64,000 bases of DNA from Methylohalomonas lacus. GTDB lineage: Bacteria; Pseudomonadota; Gammaproteobacteria; Methylohalomonadales; Methylohalomonadaceae. Below the pieces are notes generated by a model. That model had not been told where the DNA came from. It ran no database searches and saw only the letters and a program-made list of their open reading frames with translations. Below, piece after piece: positions 1-8,343 of this stretch. The position numbers were made by a program, and so were the translations under genes. The DNA lies in contig NZ_JANUCT010000007.1 in NCBI RefSeq assembly GCF_024808875.1, positions 62,001-126,000 of the forward strand, written 5' to 3'. Position 1 is the stretch's first letter, and each line of letters opens with the position of its first letter.

Positions 1-229
1 TGTAGCGCGCTATTGTTTCCATATCGAACTGATAAAATGCCCGGCGATACGCCGGACGCTTCCTGAGAATGGTCAGCCAGCTCAAACCTGCTTGCGCCCC
101 TTCCAGTATCAAGATTTCGAACAACCGTCGATCATTATGTACCGGCACACCCCATTCATGATCGTGATAAGCCACATAGTCAGCATCCTGACCACACCAG
201 GGGCAACGCTTGACCGCGGCTGGAACCAT
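1..229 (-). CDS. tag: DNA-3-methyladenine glycosylase I, 5' part only
   Basis: Reverse-strand reading from the ATG at 229 gives 76 residues that run off the left edge of the window. They begin MVPAAVKRCPWCGQDADYVA and contain YHDHEWGVP and the stretch LFEILILEGAQAGLSW followed by TILRKRPAYRRAF. These are the conserved N-terminal motifs of Tag, a monofunctional base-excision glycosylase that removes 3-methyladenine from alkylated DNA; the CPWC pair is the start of its zinc site. The family is about 190 residues long, so well over half is missing here. The start lies 2 bp downstream of the mscL stop codon, so the two are probably cotranscribed. Confidence is high because several motifs agree. 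Confidence 0.93.
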   Translation of the reverse strand, partial: MVPAAVKRCPWCGQDADYVAYHDHEWGVPVHNDRRLFEILILEGAQAGLSWLTILRKRPAYRRAFYQFDMETIARY

Positions 230-231
230 CT

Positions 232-636
232 CTAGCTGCGCTGCTTGAGCAAGTCACGTATTTCCTTGAGCAATACTTCCTGAGGCGGCGGCACGGCTGC
301 AGCTTCAGTGACCTGCTCTTCCTTGCGCTTGAGTTCATTCATGAATTTGATGGCGATGAATATTGCTGCGGCCACTATCATAAAATCAATGCAAGTCTGA
401 ATGAAGGCACCATACTTGATTGCCACGGCCGGGATATCACCGCTGGCGGCCTTCAAGATGATGGCCAGATCACCAAAATCCACACCACCTATCAGAATGC
501 CAATCGGCGGCATGACCAGGTCATTCACAAAGGATGAAACAACCTTGCCGAAAGCAGCGCCAATGATAATACCCACAGCCATATCAATAACATTACCCCG
601 TACCGCAAATGCCTTGAACTCCGTCAATAAGGACAT
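232..636 (-). CDS. mscL: Large-conductance mechanosensitive channel MscL
   Basis: A 134-residue inner-membrane channel that opens under membrane tension and releases solutes during hypo-osmotic shock. The N-terminal amphipathic segment ([16 protein letters not shown]) runs into TM1 (about 15-45, with the [12 protein letters not shown] pore constriction) and a periplasmic loop. TM2 (about 75-97) and a charged C-terminal helix bundle ending [13 protein letters not shown] follow. Length and both helices match the family (E. coli about 136 aa). The ATG at 636 is preceded by a strong GAGGAG ribosome site. It is followed within 2 bp by tag on the same strand. Confidence 0.97.
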   Translation of the reverse strand: MSLLTEFKAFAVRGNVIDMAVGIIIGAAFGKVVSSFVNDLVMPPIGILIGGVDFGDLAIILKAASGDIPAVAIKYGAFIQTCIDFMIVAAAIFIAIKFMNELKRKEEQVTEAAAVPPPQEVLLKEIRDLLKQRS

Positions 637-684
637 GAGACTCTCCTCTTGCTACCCGATAGTACCCCGGTGGTTTAAAACACT

Positions 685-1410
685 TTAATCACTCAGATAG
701 TAATCAACTGTTGAAACAACGCGCACGGTCTTGTCAATCTGGCTGGATTCATCAATGCCCGGCGCGCGATCGCGGGGCTGAATCACAAACACGCCCTGAT
801 TCGCTCTGCGAATGCCGCCGAGCCGGCTGCCGGAGCCCTCGGCAAACTGTTCTGCCGCAGTACGCGCATTGGCTGTCGCTTCAGCTATCATGTCCGGCTT
901 AAGATCACTCAGTTGTGTAAACAGATAGGTAGGCCCACCCTGCATGGCACCTTCATAGCTCAGTATCACGCCTGATTCGACCAGATCACTCACATTCTGG
1001 CTGGCCGCTGCAATCAGCGCGGGTTTATTAGTGCGTACCATCAGTGTCTGCGCAATAATGAACCGGTTTTGATAATCACCACTACGCCAGGCATTGGCCG
1101 TCACATCGGTCACCTCGAGGCGGTCCAGTTGAATTGATTCCTTTGGAACACCTTGCAGCGTTAGGAATGCTATTACCGTTTCACGACTTTTATTGATCGT
1201 CGCCTGGGCCTGAGCCAGATCGTTATCAGCGGCCACGTAACGCAACGGCCACAAGCCTACATCTGCCTGCACATCGCGCTCGGCAATACCCTTGACGGTC
1301 ACATATCGGTCGGTGGCCCGTCCCTCCTTGAAACCATTACCGATGAACCAGCCGGCGAGCGCTATGGCCAGTGCCAGCAAACCTGTCATGAGTATATAAT
1401 CGCGCTGCAT
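685..1410 (-). CDS. SIMPL (DUF541) domain protein, membrane-anchored
   Basis: A 241-residue protein with one N-terminal membrane anchor (about residues 5-25, LMTGLLALAIALAGWFIG) and a periplasmic SIMPL/DUF541 domain. The domain begins YVTVKGIAERDVQADVG and shows the usual pattern of an interrupted repeat, with N and A/Q-rich helices (QATINKSRETVIAFL, ATANARTAAEQFA). The biochemical role of this family is not settled; oxidative-stress and outer-membrane roles have been proposed for relatives such as YggE and BP26. The ATG at 1410 is chosen over the TTG at 1413 because AGGAGA lies 7 nt upstream of it. It sits 48 bp upstream of mscL on the same strand. Confidence 0.85.
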   Translation of the reverse strand: MQRDYILMTGLLALAIALAGWFIGNGFKEGRATDRYVTVKGIAERDVQADVGLWPLRYVAADNDLAQAQATINKSRETVIAFLTLQGVPKESIQLDRLEVTDVTANAWRSGDYQNRFIIAQTLMVRTNKPALIAAASQNVSDLVESGVILSYEGAMQGGPTYLFTQLSDLKPDMIAEATANARTAAEQFAEGSGSRLGGIRRANQGVFVIQPRDRAPGIDESSQIDKTVRVVSTVDYYLSD

Positions 1411-1526
1411 CAATCATCTCCTGACAATACTTGAGGCAAAGAGTAAGCTAAATGGTTAATAATCGGAAGAGTCCATGTTCATGACAACTGCCGACTCATG
1501 ACAGTATAGACGGCTTGTAAAAAACG

Positions 1527-3248
1527 ATGATCCGTTTTGATCGCATTGTAGATCGGGGAACCGATGCTGAACGTGAACGCCTGGGGCAGGTGCTGGAGCT
1601 GTTTCGTCGGGTATTCCCTCGTGAAGCCGAGTATGCCGAAGAGTTGGTCCACGAGATCAATGATGTACGGCAGAGTGGTTGCGAACCGGTTTTGCTGACC
1701 GCAGCCGATAGCCACGGGCACGTCATCGGCTTTGCCCATTTCTACTACTTCACCGCCGTACGCTGTGGTTATCTGAATTATATTGGCAGCGATCCGGATC
1801 GCCCGCGGCGCGGTATAGGGCGGGCGCTTTACGAGAGTGTTCGCGAATACCTTAACCATCGCGGTGCTGTCGGATTATTACTCGAATTTCCGCCGGACGA
1901 TCCCGACGCGGTCAGCGAGCCGGCGCGACTAAAGGCGAATCGCGATCGTGCGCGTTTCTACGAATCCTTCGGCGTACGACCGATACTCGGCACCTACTGG
2001 CAGAATCCGCCGCAAGACCCCGGCTACGATCCGCCCTGGCTGGCGTATGACGCGCTAGGTCGCAAGCAGCTATTGCGCCGCCGTACCCTGCGCGAGGCCA
2101 TGCGGGCAATACTTCATTATCGTTATCGAAAAGCCGATGACGACCCATTAATGCGCGCGATGCTCGAATCGGTCAACGATGATCCGGTACGCTTGCGGCC
2201 GGCCCGCTATGCCCGCAGCCAGCCGCCACTACCGGTGTCCGCCGGCAAGCTCAATCCGATCAAGCTCTTGGTACCCAGTCAGCATGCCATCCATCATGTA
2301 CGCCAGCGCGGCTATGTCGAACGGCCGGCACGTGTGGGCGCCATACTGCAGGCATTGAAGGATCTGCCGGTGCAGGAGCAACCAACGCGTCATTTCGGTG
2401 AAGATGTCATCAAGGCTGTACACGCGGTCGACTACGTCAACTACCTGCGCCGCGCCAGTGCCAATCTGCAACCAGGCCAAACCATATATCCGGAAGTGTT
2501 CCCGATCCGCCGGCCAAATAACCGGCCACGCGAAATGGCCATTCGGGCCGGCTATTACTGTATTGATACTTTCACGCCACTGTCGCTGGCGGCCTATCGT
2601 TCCGCGCGTGCGGCCGTCGACTGCGCCGCAACTGGCACGCGCCTGCTGATCGGTGGCGAACCGTTTGTCTATGCCCTGTGCCGGCCACCGGGCCACCATG
2701 CCGAACACCGCGCCTATGGCGGTTTCTGCTACTTCAACAACGCCGCCATCGCTGCGCAACTGCTGTCTGCGCGTGGTCGTGTCTGCATTCTCGACATCGA
2801 CTATCATGCCGGTAACGGGCAACAGGATATTTTCTATTCGCGCAGCGATGTACTCACCGTGTCGCTACACGGCCGGCCGCGCGATCACTATCCTTACTTT
2901 GCCGGTTACGCAGATGAAAAAGGTCAGGCTGACGGCCGTGGCTTCAATCGCAACTATCCACTGGCCGATCTGATCGGAGATGATGCCTATACCGAGGCAC
3001 TCAACAAGGCCCTGCAGGGTATTCGTGAGTACCGACCGGACTGGCTGGTCGTGGCATTGGGTTATGACACAATGCGCGGCGATCCGACCGGCAATTTTGA
3101 CCTCAGCCCCGGTGGCATCAAACGCATCGGCGAACTGATCGGCCGCATGGCCCTGCCGACACTCATCGTTCAGGAAGGCGGCTATTCACTGAATAACCTG
3201 CGCCAGGGTGCGCGTGCCTTCTTCAGTGGCCTGGTCAGCACCTGGTAA
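1527..3248 (+). CDS. GNAT acetyltransferase fused to class II histone-deacetylase-like amidohydrolase
   Basis: A 573-residue two-domain protein. Residues about 1-180 look like a GNAT N-acetyltransferase, with an acetyl-CoA loop RRGIGRA near residue 94 after a strand ending NYIGSD. Residues about 245-573 are an HDAC/acetylpolyamine-amidohydrolase domain. Its zinc enzyme residues are visible: the H390-H391 pair (PPGHHAE), D425 and H427 (DIDYHAGNG), D514 (GYDTMRGDP) and Y553 (QEGGYS). It should therefore be a zinc-dependent deacylase acting on acetylated polyamine, lysine or a related amine. The N-terminal half could acetylate the same kind of substrate or act as a sensor domain. No second start explains the GNAT part as a separate gene, since the frame is continuous. 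Substrate is unknown. Confidence 0.85.
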   Translation: MIRFDRIVDRGTDAERERLGQVLELFRRVFPREAEYAEELVHEINDVRQSGCEPVLLTAADSHGHVIGFAHFYYFTAVRCGYLNYIGSDPDRPRRGIGRALYESVREYLNHRGAVGLLLEFPPDDPDAVSEPARLKANRDRARFYESFGVRPILGTYWQNPPQDPGYDPPWLAYDALGRKQLLRRRTLREAMRAILHYRYRKADDDPLMRAMLESVNDDPVRLRPARYARSQPPLPVSAGKLNPIKLLVPSQHAIHHVRQRGYVERPARVGAILQALKDLPVQEQPTRHFGEDVIKAVHAVDYVNYLRRASANLQPGQTIYPEVFPIRRPNNRPREMAIRAGYYCIDTFTPLSLAAYRSARAAVDCAATGTRLLIGGEPFVYALCRPPGHHAEHRAYGGFCYFNNAAIAAQLLSARGRVCILDIDYHAGNGQQDIFYSRSDVLTVSLHGRPRDHYPYFAGYADEKGQADGRGFNRNYPLADLIGDDAYTEALNKALQGIREYRPDWLVVALGYDTMRGDPTGNFDLSPGGIKRIGELIGRMALPTLIVQEGGYSLNNLRQGARAFFSGLVSTW

Positions 3249-3332
3249 CCTGGCTATTGAACCCGGCAACCGGTTCCATGGTCGTATACTTTAATTGATC
3301 AATAGAATACGCTTCAACAAGGACCCATCATC

Positions 3333-3875
3333 ATGCGTCTTGGAATTGTACTGAACCTACTGTTTGCCACCCTGCTATTGGGCGGCTGTGCGACACACCC
3401 GCAACAGCCCCTGGAAACTGTCGATCATATCGATCTGGAGCGCTACATGGGCGACTGGTATGTCATCGCCCATATCCCGGCCTTTATCGAGGCCAACGCC
3501 TACAACGCGGTGGAATCCTATCATCTCGATGAAGGGGGCAGGATCCAGACGACCTATACCTTCCTGGACGGCGGCTTTGACGAGGAAATGGAAATCATGC
3601 AGCCGGTCGGCACGGTCAAGAACACCGACACCAATGCTGAATGGGGCATGCAGTTCATCTGGCCAATCCAGGCCGAATATCTGATCACCTATGTTGACGA
3701 CGATTACAGAACGACCATAGTAAGTCGCAGCCGCCGGGATTATGTGTGGATCATGGCACGTTCGCCGGAAATTCCGGACGAGAAGTACGAAAAGCTGGTC
3801 CGTATCGTTGAACGACAGGGTTATGACATCAGTGAACTACGCAAAGTACCACAGCGCTGGCCGGCCAAGCAGTAA
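3333..3875 (+). CDS. blc: Outer-membrane lipocalin (Blc family) lipoprotein
   Basis: 180 residues with a signal peptide ending in the lipobox LLGGC (Cys19), so it is lipid-anchored after processing; no Asp follows the Cys, consistent with Lol sorting to the outer membrane. The lipocalin signature appears as YMGDWYVIAHIPAF, and the strand pattern extends to VSRSRRDYVWIMARSP, the second Blc-type conserved block. Bacterial lipocalins bind fatty acids or lysophospholipids during envelope stress. A Shine-Dalgarno-like AAGGA lies about 10 nt before the ATG. It converges with the pil ATPase gene 23 bp away and appears monocistronic. Confidence 0.92.
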   Translation: MRLGIVLNLLFATLLLGGCATHPQQPLETVDHIDLERYMGDWYVIAHIPAFIEANAYNAVESYHLDEGGRIQTTYTFLDGGFDEEMEIMQPVGTVKNTDTNAEWGMQFIWPIQAEYLITYVDDDYRTTIVSRSRRDYVWIMARSPEIPDEKYEKLVRIVERQGYDISELRKVPQRWPAKQ

Positions 3876-3898
3876 TTACATTCTCTGCGTGGCGCGTC

Positions 3899-4957
3899 TC
3901 AACCGAAGTTGATCTTGGCTTCCAGGTTGGTGCGTGAATCGGCATTACCAAGCGCTTCCTCAAGTTCGATGCGGCCCTCCTTGTAAAGATTGAATAATGC
4001 CATGTCGAACGTTTGCACACCCTGAGAGCCGCTTGATTCCATTGCCGTACGCAATTCGTCGATCGCACCTTTAAGGATCAGCTCGGCAATATGTGGTGTA
4101 TTGATGAGGATTTCCACGGCGGCCACACGCATGCCATCTATACCAGTGACCAGGCGCTGCGAGATCACGGCGCGCAGATTCAATGACAGGTCCATGAACA
4201 ATTGCTTGTGCAATTCCTGGGGGAACAGGTTGACCACTCGCTCCATGGCCTGTGAGGCATTGTTGGCATGCATGGTGGATATTGCCAGGTGGCCGGTATT
4301 ACAGAGTTCCAGAGATGCTTCCATCGTTTCACGATCACGGATCTCGCCAATCAGAATCACGTCCGGGGCCTCGCGCAACGAAGAACGCAGTGCATTTCGA
4401 TAGGAAAACGTATCGACACCGATTTCACGCTGATTGACGATGGATTTCTTGTTCGGATGACTGAACTCGACCGGATCCTCGATGGTAAGAATATGGCCTG
4501 ACAGGTTCTCATTACGATGATTGAGCATCGCTGCCAGAGTTGTCGACTTGCCCGAACCGGTTGCACCTACCATCAGGATGAGACCACGCTTGTGCAGGAT
4601 CAAATCCTTTAGTACTTCTGGCAGACCAAAGTCATCCAGTTCCGGTATCTTGTTCGGGATCAGTCGCATGACCACGCCGATCTCGCCACGCTGACGGAAC
4701 ACGTTGACGCGAAAACGCGAATCGCTTTCGGGTAATGCTATTGCGAAGTCACACTCCATGTGTTCTTCGAAGTATGCGATCTGCTTATCGTTCATCAGCC
4801 CGTAGGCGACAGATTTGCACAAATCGCTGGTCAGAACCGTCTTGCCAACCGATGTGATCTTGCCCTCAATCTTGATCTTGACTTGCGTGCCCACGGTAAA
4901 AAACAGATCCGAGGCCTTTTTGTCGACCATCAACTTGAGGTAGGGCGTTATATCCAT
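3899..4957 (-). CDS. Third PilT/PilU-family retraction ATPase (PilU-like paralogue)
   Basis: A 352-residue secretion ATPase with Walker A (GATGSGKST), a Walker B/Asp-box region (LREAPDVILIGEIRDRET) and the His box (GHLAISTMHAN). Its C-terminal block (LILKGAIDELRTAMESS, then GVQTFDMALFNLYKEGRI) resembles that of the neighbouring PilU and not the AIRNLIRE block of PilT. I therefore read it as a duplication of pilU. PilT-family hexamers power type IV pilus retraction at the inner membrane. It is the last of three same-strand ATPase genes, 66 bp downstream of pilU. Whether it replaces PilU or modulates the motor cannot be seen from sequence. Confidence 0.9.
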   Translation of the reverse strand: MDITPYLKLMVDKKASDLFFTVGTQVKIKIEGKITSVGKTVLTSDLCKSVAYGLMNDKQIAYFEEHMECDFAIALPESDSRFRVNVFRQRGEIGVVMRLIPNKIPELDDFGLPEVLKDLILHKRGLILMVGATGSGKSTTLAAMLNHRNENLSGHILTIEDPVEFSHPNKKSIVNQREIGVDTFSYRNALRSSLREAPDVILIGEIRDRETMEASLELCNTGHLAISTMHANNASQAMERVVNLFPQELHKQLFMDLSLNLRAVISQRLVTGIDGMRVAAVEILINTPHIAELILKGAIDELRTAMESSGSQGVQTFDMALFNLYKEGRIELEEALGNADSRTNLEAKINFG

Positions 4958-5023
4958 AATGCTTTATTATCGTATGCGGGCAGGAATGGGATATTAATGA
5001 ATGTCGTCTATAACAGACGGCGA

Positions 5024-6196
5024 TTATCGCATCATGCCGCCTTTGGATTCATCTTCGGACTCATCCAGACTCAGATGATCAAGCCCACCTAGCTTGTCCT
5101 TGCCCTCATTTTCCTTGCTTTCAAGCTTGATGCGCAGACGCAGCTCGTTCATGGAATCGGCATTGCGCAGGGCATCTTCATAAGTAATGCGACCCGCCTC
5201 GTAGAGATCGAACAGGGCCTGATCAAAAGTCTGCATACCGAGCTCGCGCGATTTCTGCATCAACCCCTTGATTTCGTGCACTTCACCCTTGAGGATAAGA
5301 TCGGCCATCAATGGTGTATTGAGCATGATTTCAATGGCAGCAACACGGCCCTTGCCATCCTTGGTCCGCAAAAGACGCTGTGATACAACGCCCTTGAGAT
5401 TGAGAGACAGATCCATAAGCAATTGCTGGCGACGCTCTTCCGGGAAAAAGTTGATAATGCGGTCCAGAGCCTGGTTGGCACTGTTGGCATGTAACGTGGC
5501 CATGGCAAGATGGCCGGTCTCGGAAAAAGCGATACCGTATTCCATTGTTTCGCGATCGCGGATTTCGCCCAGCAGGATCACGTCCGGCGCCTGACGCAGA
5601 CTGTTCTTCAGGGCAATATCCCAGTCATCCGTGTCAACGCCGACTTCGCGTTGCATAACGATCGAGTTCTTGTGCGGATGCACATACTCGATAGGATCCT
5701 CGATCGTAATAATATGACCATAAGTATTCTCGTTGCGGTAGTCGATCATCGCGGCCAGCGACGTTGATTTACCTGAGCCGGTACCACCAACCATGATCAC
5801 CAACCCGCGCTTGGTCATACAGATTTCACGCATCACATCCGGCAAACCCAGTTTCTCAATCGTCGGCACGTCGGTATTGATGGTACGCAATACCATGCCA
5901 CAGTGACTTTGCTGCACGTAGGCATTGACGCGAAAACGCCCAATGCCCACTGGTGCAATGGCAAAGTTACATTCCTTGGTCGCCTCGTACTCCTTGAGTT
6001 GCTTGTCGTTCATGATGGCATAGGTCATTGCCTTGGTGTTCTCACTCGACAACTGCGTTTTCGACACCGGCGTGACTTTGCCGTCAATCTTGATCGCTGG
6101 CGGGAATCCCACGGTAATGAACAAGTCCGAGCCACCTTTCTCAACCATCAGCTTGAGCAGGTCGCGCATGAACTTGATAGCTTGATCTCTTTCCAT
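5024..6196 (-). CDS. pilU: Type IV pilus twitching motility ATPase PilU
   Basis: 390 residues, close to the usual 380 or so of PilU. It carries an N-terminal PAS-like domain, then Walker A GGTGSGKST, Walker B/Asp-box LRQAPDVILLGEIRDRETM and the His box GHLAMATLHAN. After the C-terminal block (MADLILKGEVHEIKGLMQ) comes an acidic, charged tail rich in Glu, Asp and Lys that is typical of PilU. PilU assists PilT-dependent pilus retraction as an accessory hexameric ATPase. It lies 80 bp downstream of pilT on the same strand, the arrangement known from Pseudomonas. Confidence 0.93.
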   Translation of the reverse strand: MERDQAIKFMRDLLKLMVEKGGSDLFITVGFPPAIKIDGKVTPVSKTQLSSENTKAMTYAIMNDKQLKEYEATKECNFAIAPVGIGRFRVNAYVQQSHCGMVLRTINTDVPTIEKLGLPDVMREICMTKRGLVIMVGGTGSGKSTSLAAMIDYRNENTYGHIITIEDPIEYVHPHKNSIVMQREVGVDTDDWDIALKNSLRQAPDVILLGEIRDRETMEYGIAFSETGHLAMATLHANSANQALDRIINFFPEERRQQLLMDLSLNLKGVVSQRLLRTKDGKGRVAAIEIMLNTPLMADLILKGEVHEIKGLMQKSRELGMQTFDQALFDLYEAGRITYEDALRNADSMNELRLRIKLESKENEGKDKLGGLDHLSLDESEDESKGGMMR

Positions 6197-6276
6197 ACCT
6201 GAGCGCCTCGATCCGCACCAGCAGGCTGTGCGAATTCAATGATGAATCTATGACTGTCGCCGGCGGCGCAGCCCGA

Positions 6277-7311
6277 TCAGAAGTTGTCCTTGTTGGCAGC
6301 CTTGGTACGCGCCTCATCACGTGTCACCAGGCCTTTCTGCACCAATTGTTGCAGATTCTGATCCAGAGTCTGCATGCCCGCCTGTTGACCCGTCTGGATG
6401 GCCGAGTACATCTGCGCGATCTTGTTTTCACGGATCAGGTTGCGAATGGCCGGCGTACCGATCATGACTTCGTGGGCGGCGACGCGGCCACCACCAATCT
6501 TGCGCAGCAGCGACTGGGAAATCACGGCGCGCAGTGACTCGGACAGCATGGCGCGGATCATGTCCTTTTCCGCGGCCGGAAAAACGTCGACAACACGGTC
6601 TATGGTCTTGGCGGCCGAGCTGGTATGCAGTGTGCCGAACACGAGGTGACCGGTTTCGGCAGCGGTCAGTGCCAGACGAATGGTTTCCAGGTCGCGCATC
6701 TCGCCAACCAGAATGACATCCGGATCTTCGCGCAATGCCGAGCGCAGCGCTTCATTGAATCCCAGTGTGTCCCGGTGCACCTCGCGCTGATTGATCAGGC
6801 ATTTCTTGGAATCATGCACGAATTCGATCGGATCCTCGACCGTGAGGATATGACCGTATTCGTTTTCGTTCTTGTGATTGACCATGGCCGCCAAGGTGGT
6901 CGATTTACCGGAACCGGTCGGCCCGGTAACCAGCACGATGCCGCGCGGATAGTCGGCAATGGTTTCGAAGGTTTTCGGCGCGTTGAGATCTTCCAGCGTC
7001 AGAATCTTCGAGGGAATGGTACGAAAAACGGCAAAGGCGCCGCGGTTCTGGTTGGCGGCATTGACACGAAAGCGGGCCAACTTCGGGATTTCGAAGGAAA
7101 AGTCACACTCGTAGAATTCCTCGAAGTCCTTGCGCTGCTTGTCGTTCATGATGTCATACACCATGTCATGAACGTCCTTGTGATCCATTGCCGGCACATT
7201 GATGCGGCGAATGTCACCATCGACACGGATCATGGGTGGCAGACCGGCGGACAGATGCAGGTCGGAGGCATTGTTCTTGACACTGAACGCCAGCAGTTCA
7301 CCAATATCCAT
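6277..7311 (-). CDS. pilT: Type IV pilus retraction ATPase PilT
   Basis: 344 residues, exactly the length I recall for Pseudomonas PilT. The protein starts MDIGELLAFSVKNNASDLHL. It contains Walker A GPTGSGKST, the Asp/Walker B region LREDPDVILVGEMRDLETI, the His box GHLVFGTLHTSSAA and the diagnostic AIRNLIREN motif in its C-terminal domain. PilT depolymerises the pilus from the cytoplasmic face of the inner membrane and so drives twitching and DNA uptake. It is the first of three ATPase genes on this strand and is divergent from yggS across 273 bp. Confidence 0.97.
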   Translation of the reverse strand: MDIGELLAFSVKNNASDLHLSAGLPPMIRVDGDIRRINVPAMDHKDVHDMVYDIMNDKQRKDFEEFYECDFSFEIPKLARFRVNAANQNRGAFAVFRTIPSKILTLEDLNAPKTFETIADYPRGIVLVTGPTGSGKSTTLAAMVNHKNENEYGHILTVEDPIEFVHDSKKCLINQREVHRDTLGFNEALRSALREDPDVILVGEMRDLETIRLALTAAETGHLVFGTLHTSSAAKTIDRVVDVFPAAEKDMIRAMLSESLRAVISQSLLRKIGGGRVAAHEVMIGTPAIRNLIRENKIAQMYSAIQTGQQAGMQTLDQNLQQLVQKGLVTRDEARTKAANKDNF

Positions 7312-7477
7312 TCAATTCCCCTAATTGATTCCGGTGTTTATTGTTCTAGCGCGTACAATGACCGGGCCTGAATCGTTGTTATCGTTATGATGCCCACTGC
7401 CGATATTCGCTGCATTAAAGTGCCAGCGGATATACCCAATACGTATACTAATACATGCTGTGGCACAGTCAGGACAC

Positions 7478-7497
7478 TATCCGGATCAATCCGGATA
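7478..7497. promoter_or_regulatory. Perfect 8-bp inverted repeat in the pilT-yggS divergent region
   Basis: tatccgga-tcaa-tccggata is a perfect palindrome with a 4-nt loop. It is placed about 165 bp upstream of pilT and 90 bp upstream of yggS. The rest of 7312-7584 holds no gene; a run near 7550-7572 (ttttaaagtatagact) contains TATAGA-like -10 candidates for yggS. The palindrome could be an operator or a small hairpin; no regulator can be assigned. Confidence 0.35.
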
Positions 7498-7584
7498 TAA
7501 CCCGGAAGCAACAAATTCTGTCCGGTAGCCGGATGCTTGGCAAACATGCTACTAACTTTTTAAAGTATAGACTACTGTAATAGC

Positions 7585-8271
7585 GTGAAAAACATCGCAC
7601 AAAGCCTGACAGACCTGCGTCACGAAATTGCAGCCTGTGCTCGTGAACACGGCCGCGATGCGACCGCGGTCAGCCTGCTGGCGGTCAGCAAGAAACAACC
7701 CGTCGCCGCCATCCGCGCTGCGCTGGATGCCGGCCAGACCGATTTCGGTGAAAACTACCTGCAGGAAGCCCTGGACAAGATGACAGCGCTGGCCGATAGC
7801 CACGCCTGCTGGCATTTCATCGGCCCGCTGCAATCGAACAAGACGCGCGCCGTCGCCGAGCATTTCGACTGGGTCCATACCCTGGATCGCGACAAGGTAG
7901 CCCGCCGCCTGAGCGAACAGCGACCGGCTGACCGGCCGCCACTGAATGTCTGTATCCAGGTGAATATCAGCGCCGAGGCGAGCAAGTCCGGCGTCGATCC
8001 CGCGCGGCTACCGGAACTGGCAGCGACGATCAGCAGCCTGCCAGGCCTGCGCCTGCGCGGCCTCATGGCGCTACCGGCGCCAACCGTGGACTTCGAGGCC
8101 CAGCGGCGACCCTTCCGGCAGTTGCGCGAGACGTTCGAGCAGCTGCGTGCCGGCGGGCTCGAACTGGACACCCTGTCGCTGGGCACCAGCGCCGATTTCG
8201 CTGCGGCCATTGCCGAGGGCAGTACGCTGGTGCGACTCGGCACCGCCGTTTTCGGCGCCCGGCCGGGCTAG
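7585..8271 (+). CDS. yggS: PLP homeostasis protein YggS (PLPBP/PROSC family)
   Basis: 228 residues forming a single alanine-racemase-like TIM barrel that binds pyridoxal phosphate and balances B6 vitamers and amino-acid pools. The PLP-lysine motif is LLAVSKKQP, followed by DFGENYLQEALDK and WHFIGPLQSNK. The phosphate-binding C-terminal motif is LGTSADFAAAIAEGSTLVRLGTAVFG. Translation starts at a GTG (7585), since no ATG lies before the barrel's first helix. It is upstream of proC with a 72-bp gap, the linkage seen across Proteobacteria. Confidence 0.96.
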   Translation: MKNIAQSLTDLRHEIAACAREHGRDATAVSLLAVSKKQPVAAIRAALDAGQTDFGENYLQEALDKMTALADSHACWHFIGPLQSNKTRAVAEHFDWVHTLDRDKVARRLSEQRPADRPPLNVCIQVNISAEASKSGVDPARLPELAATISSLPGLRLRGLMALPAPTVDFEAQRRPFRQLRETFEQLRAGGLELDTLSLGTSADFAAAIAEGSTLVRLGTAVFGARPG

Positions 8272-8343
8272 ATCGGCGTCGATCATGCAACGCCGCGGCG
8301 CTGTTGTTACACTCGCACGCTCAAGTCAGGAGAAGCTAACACA

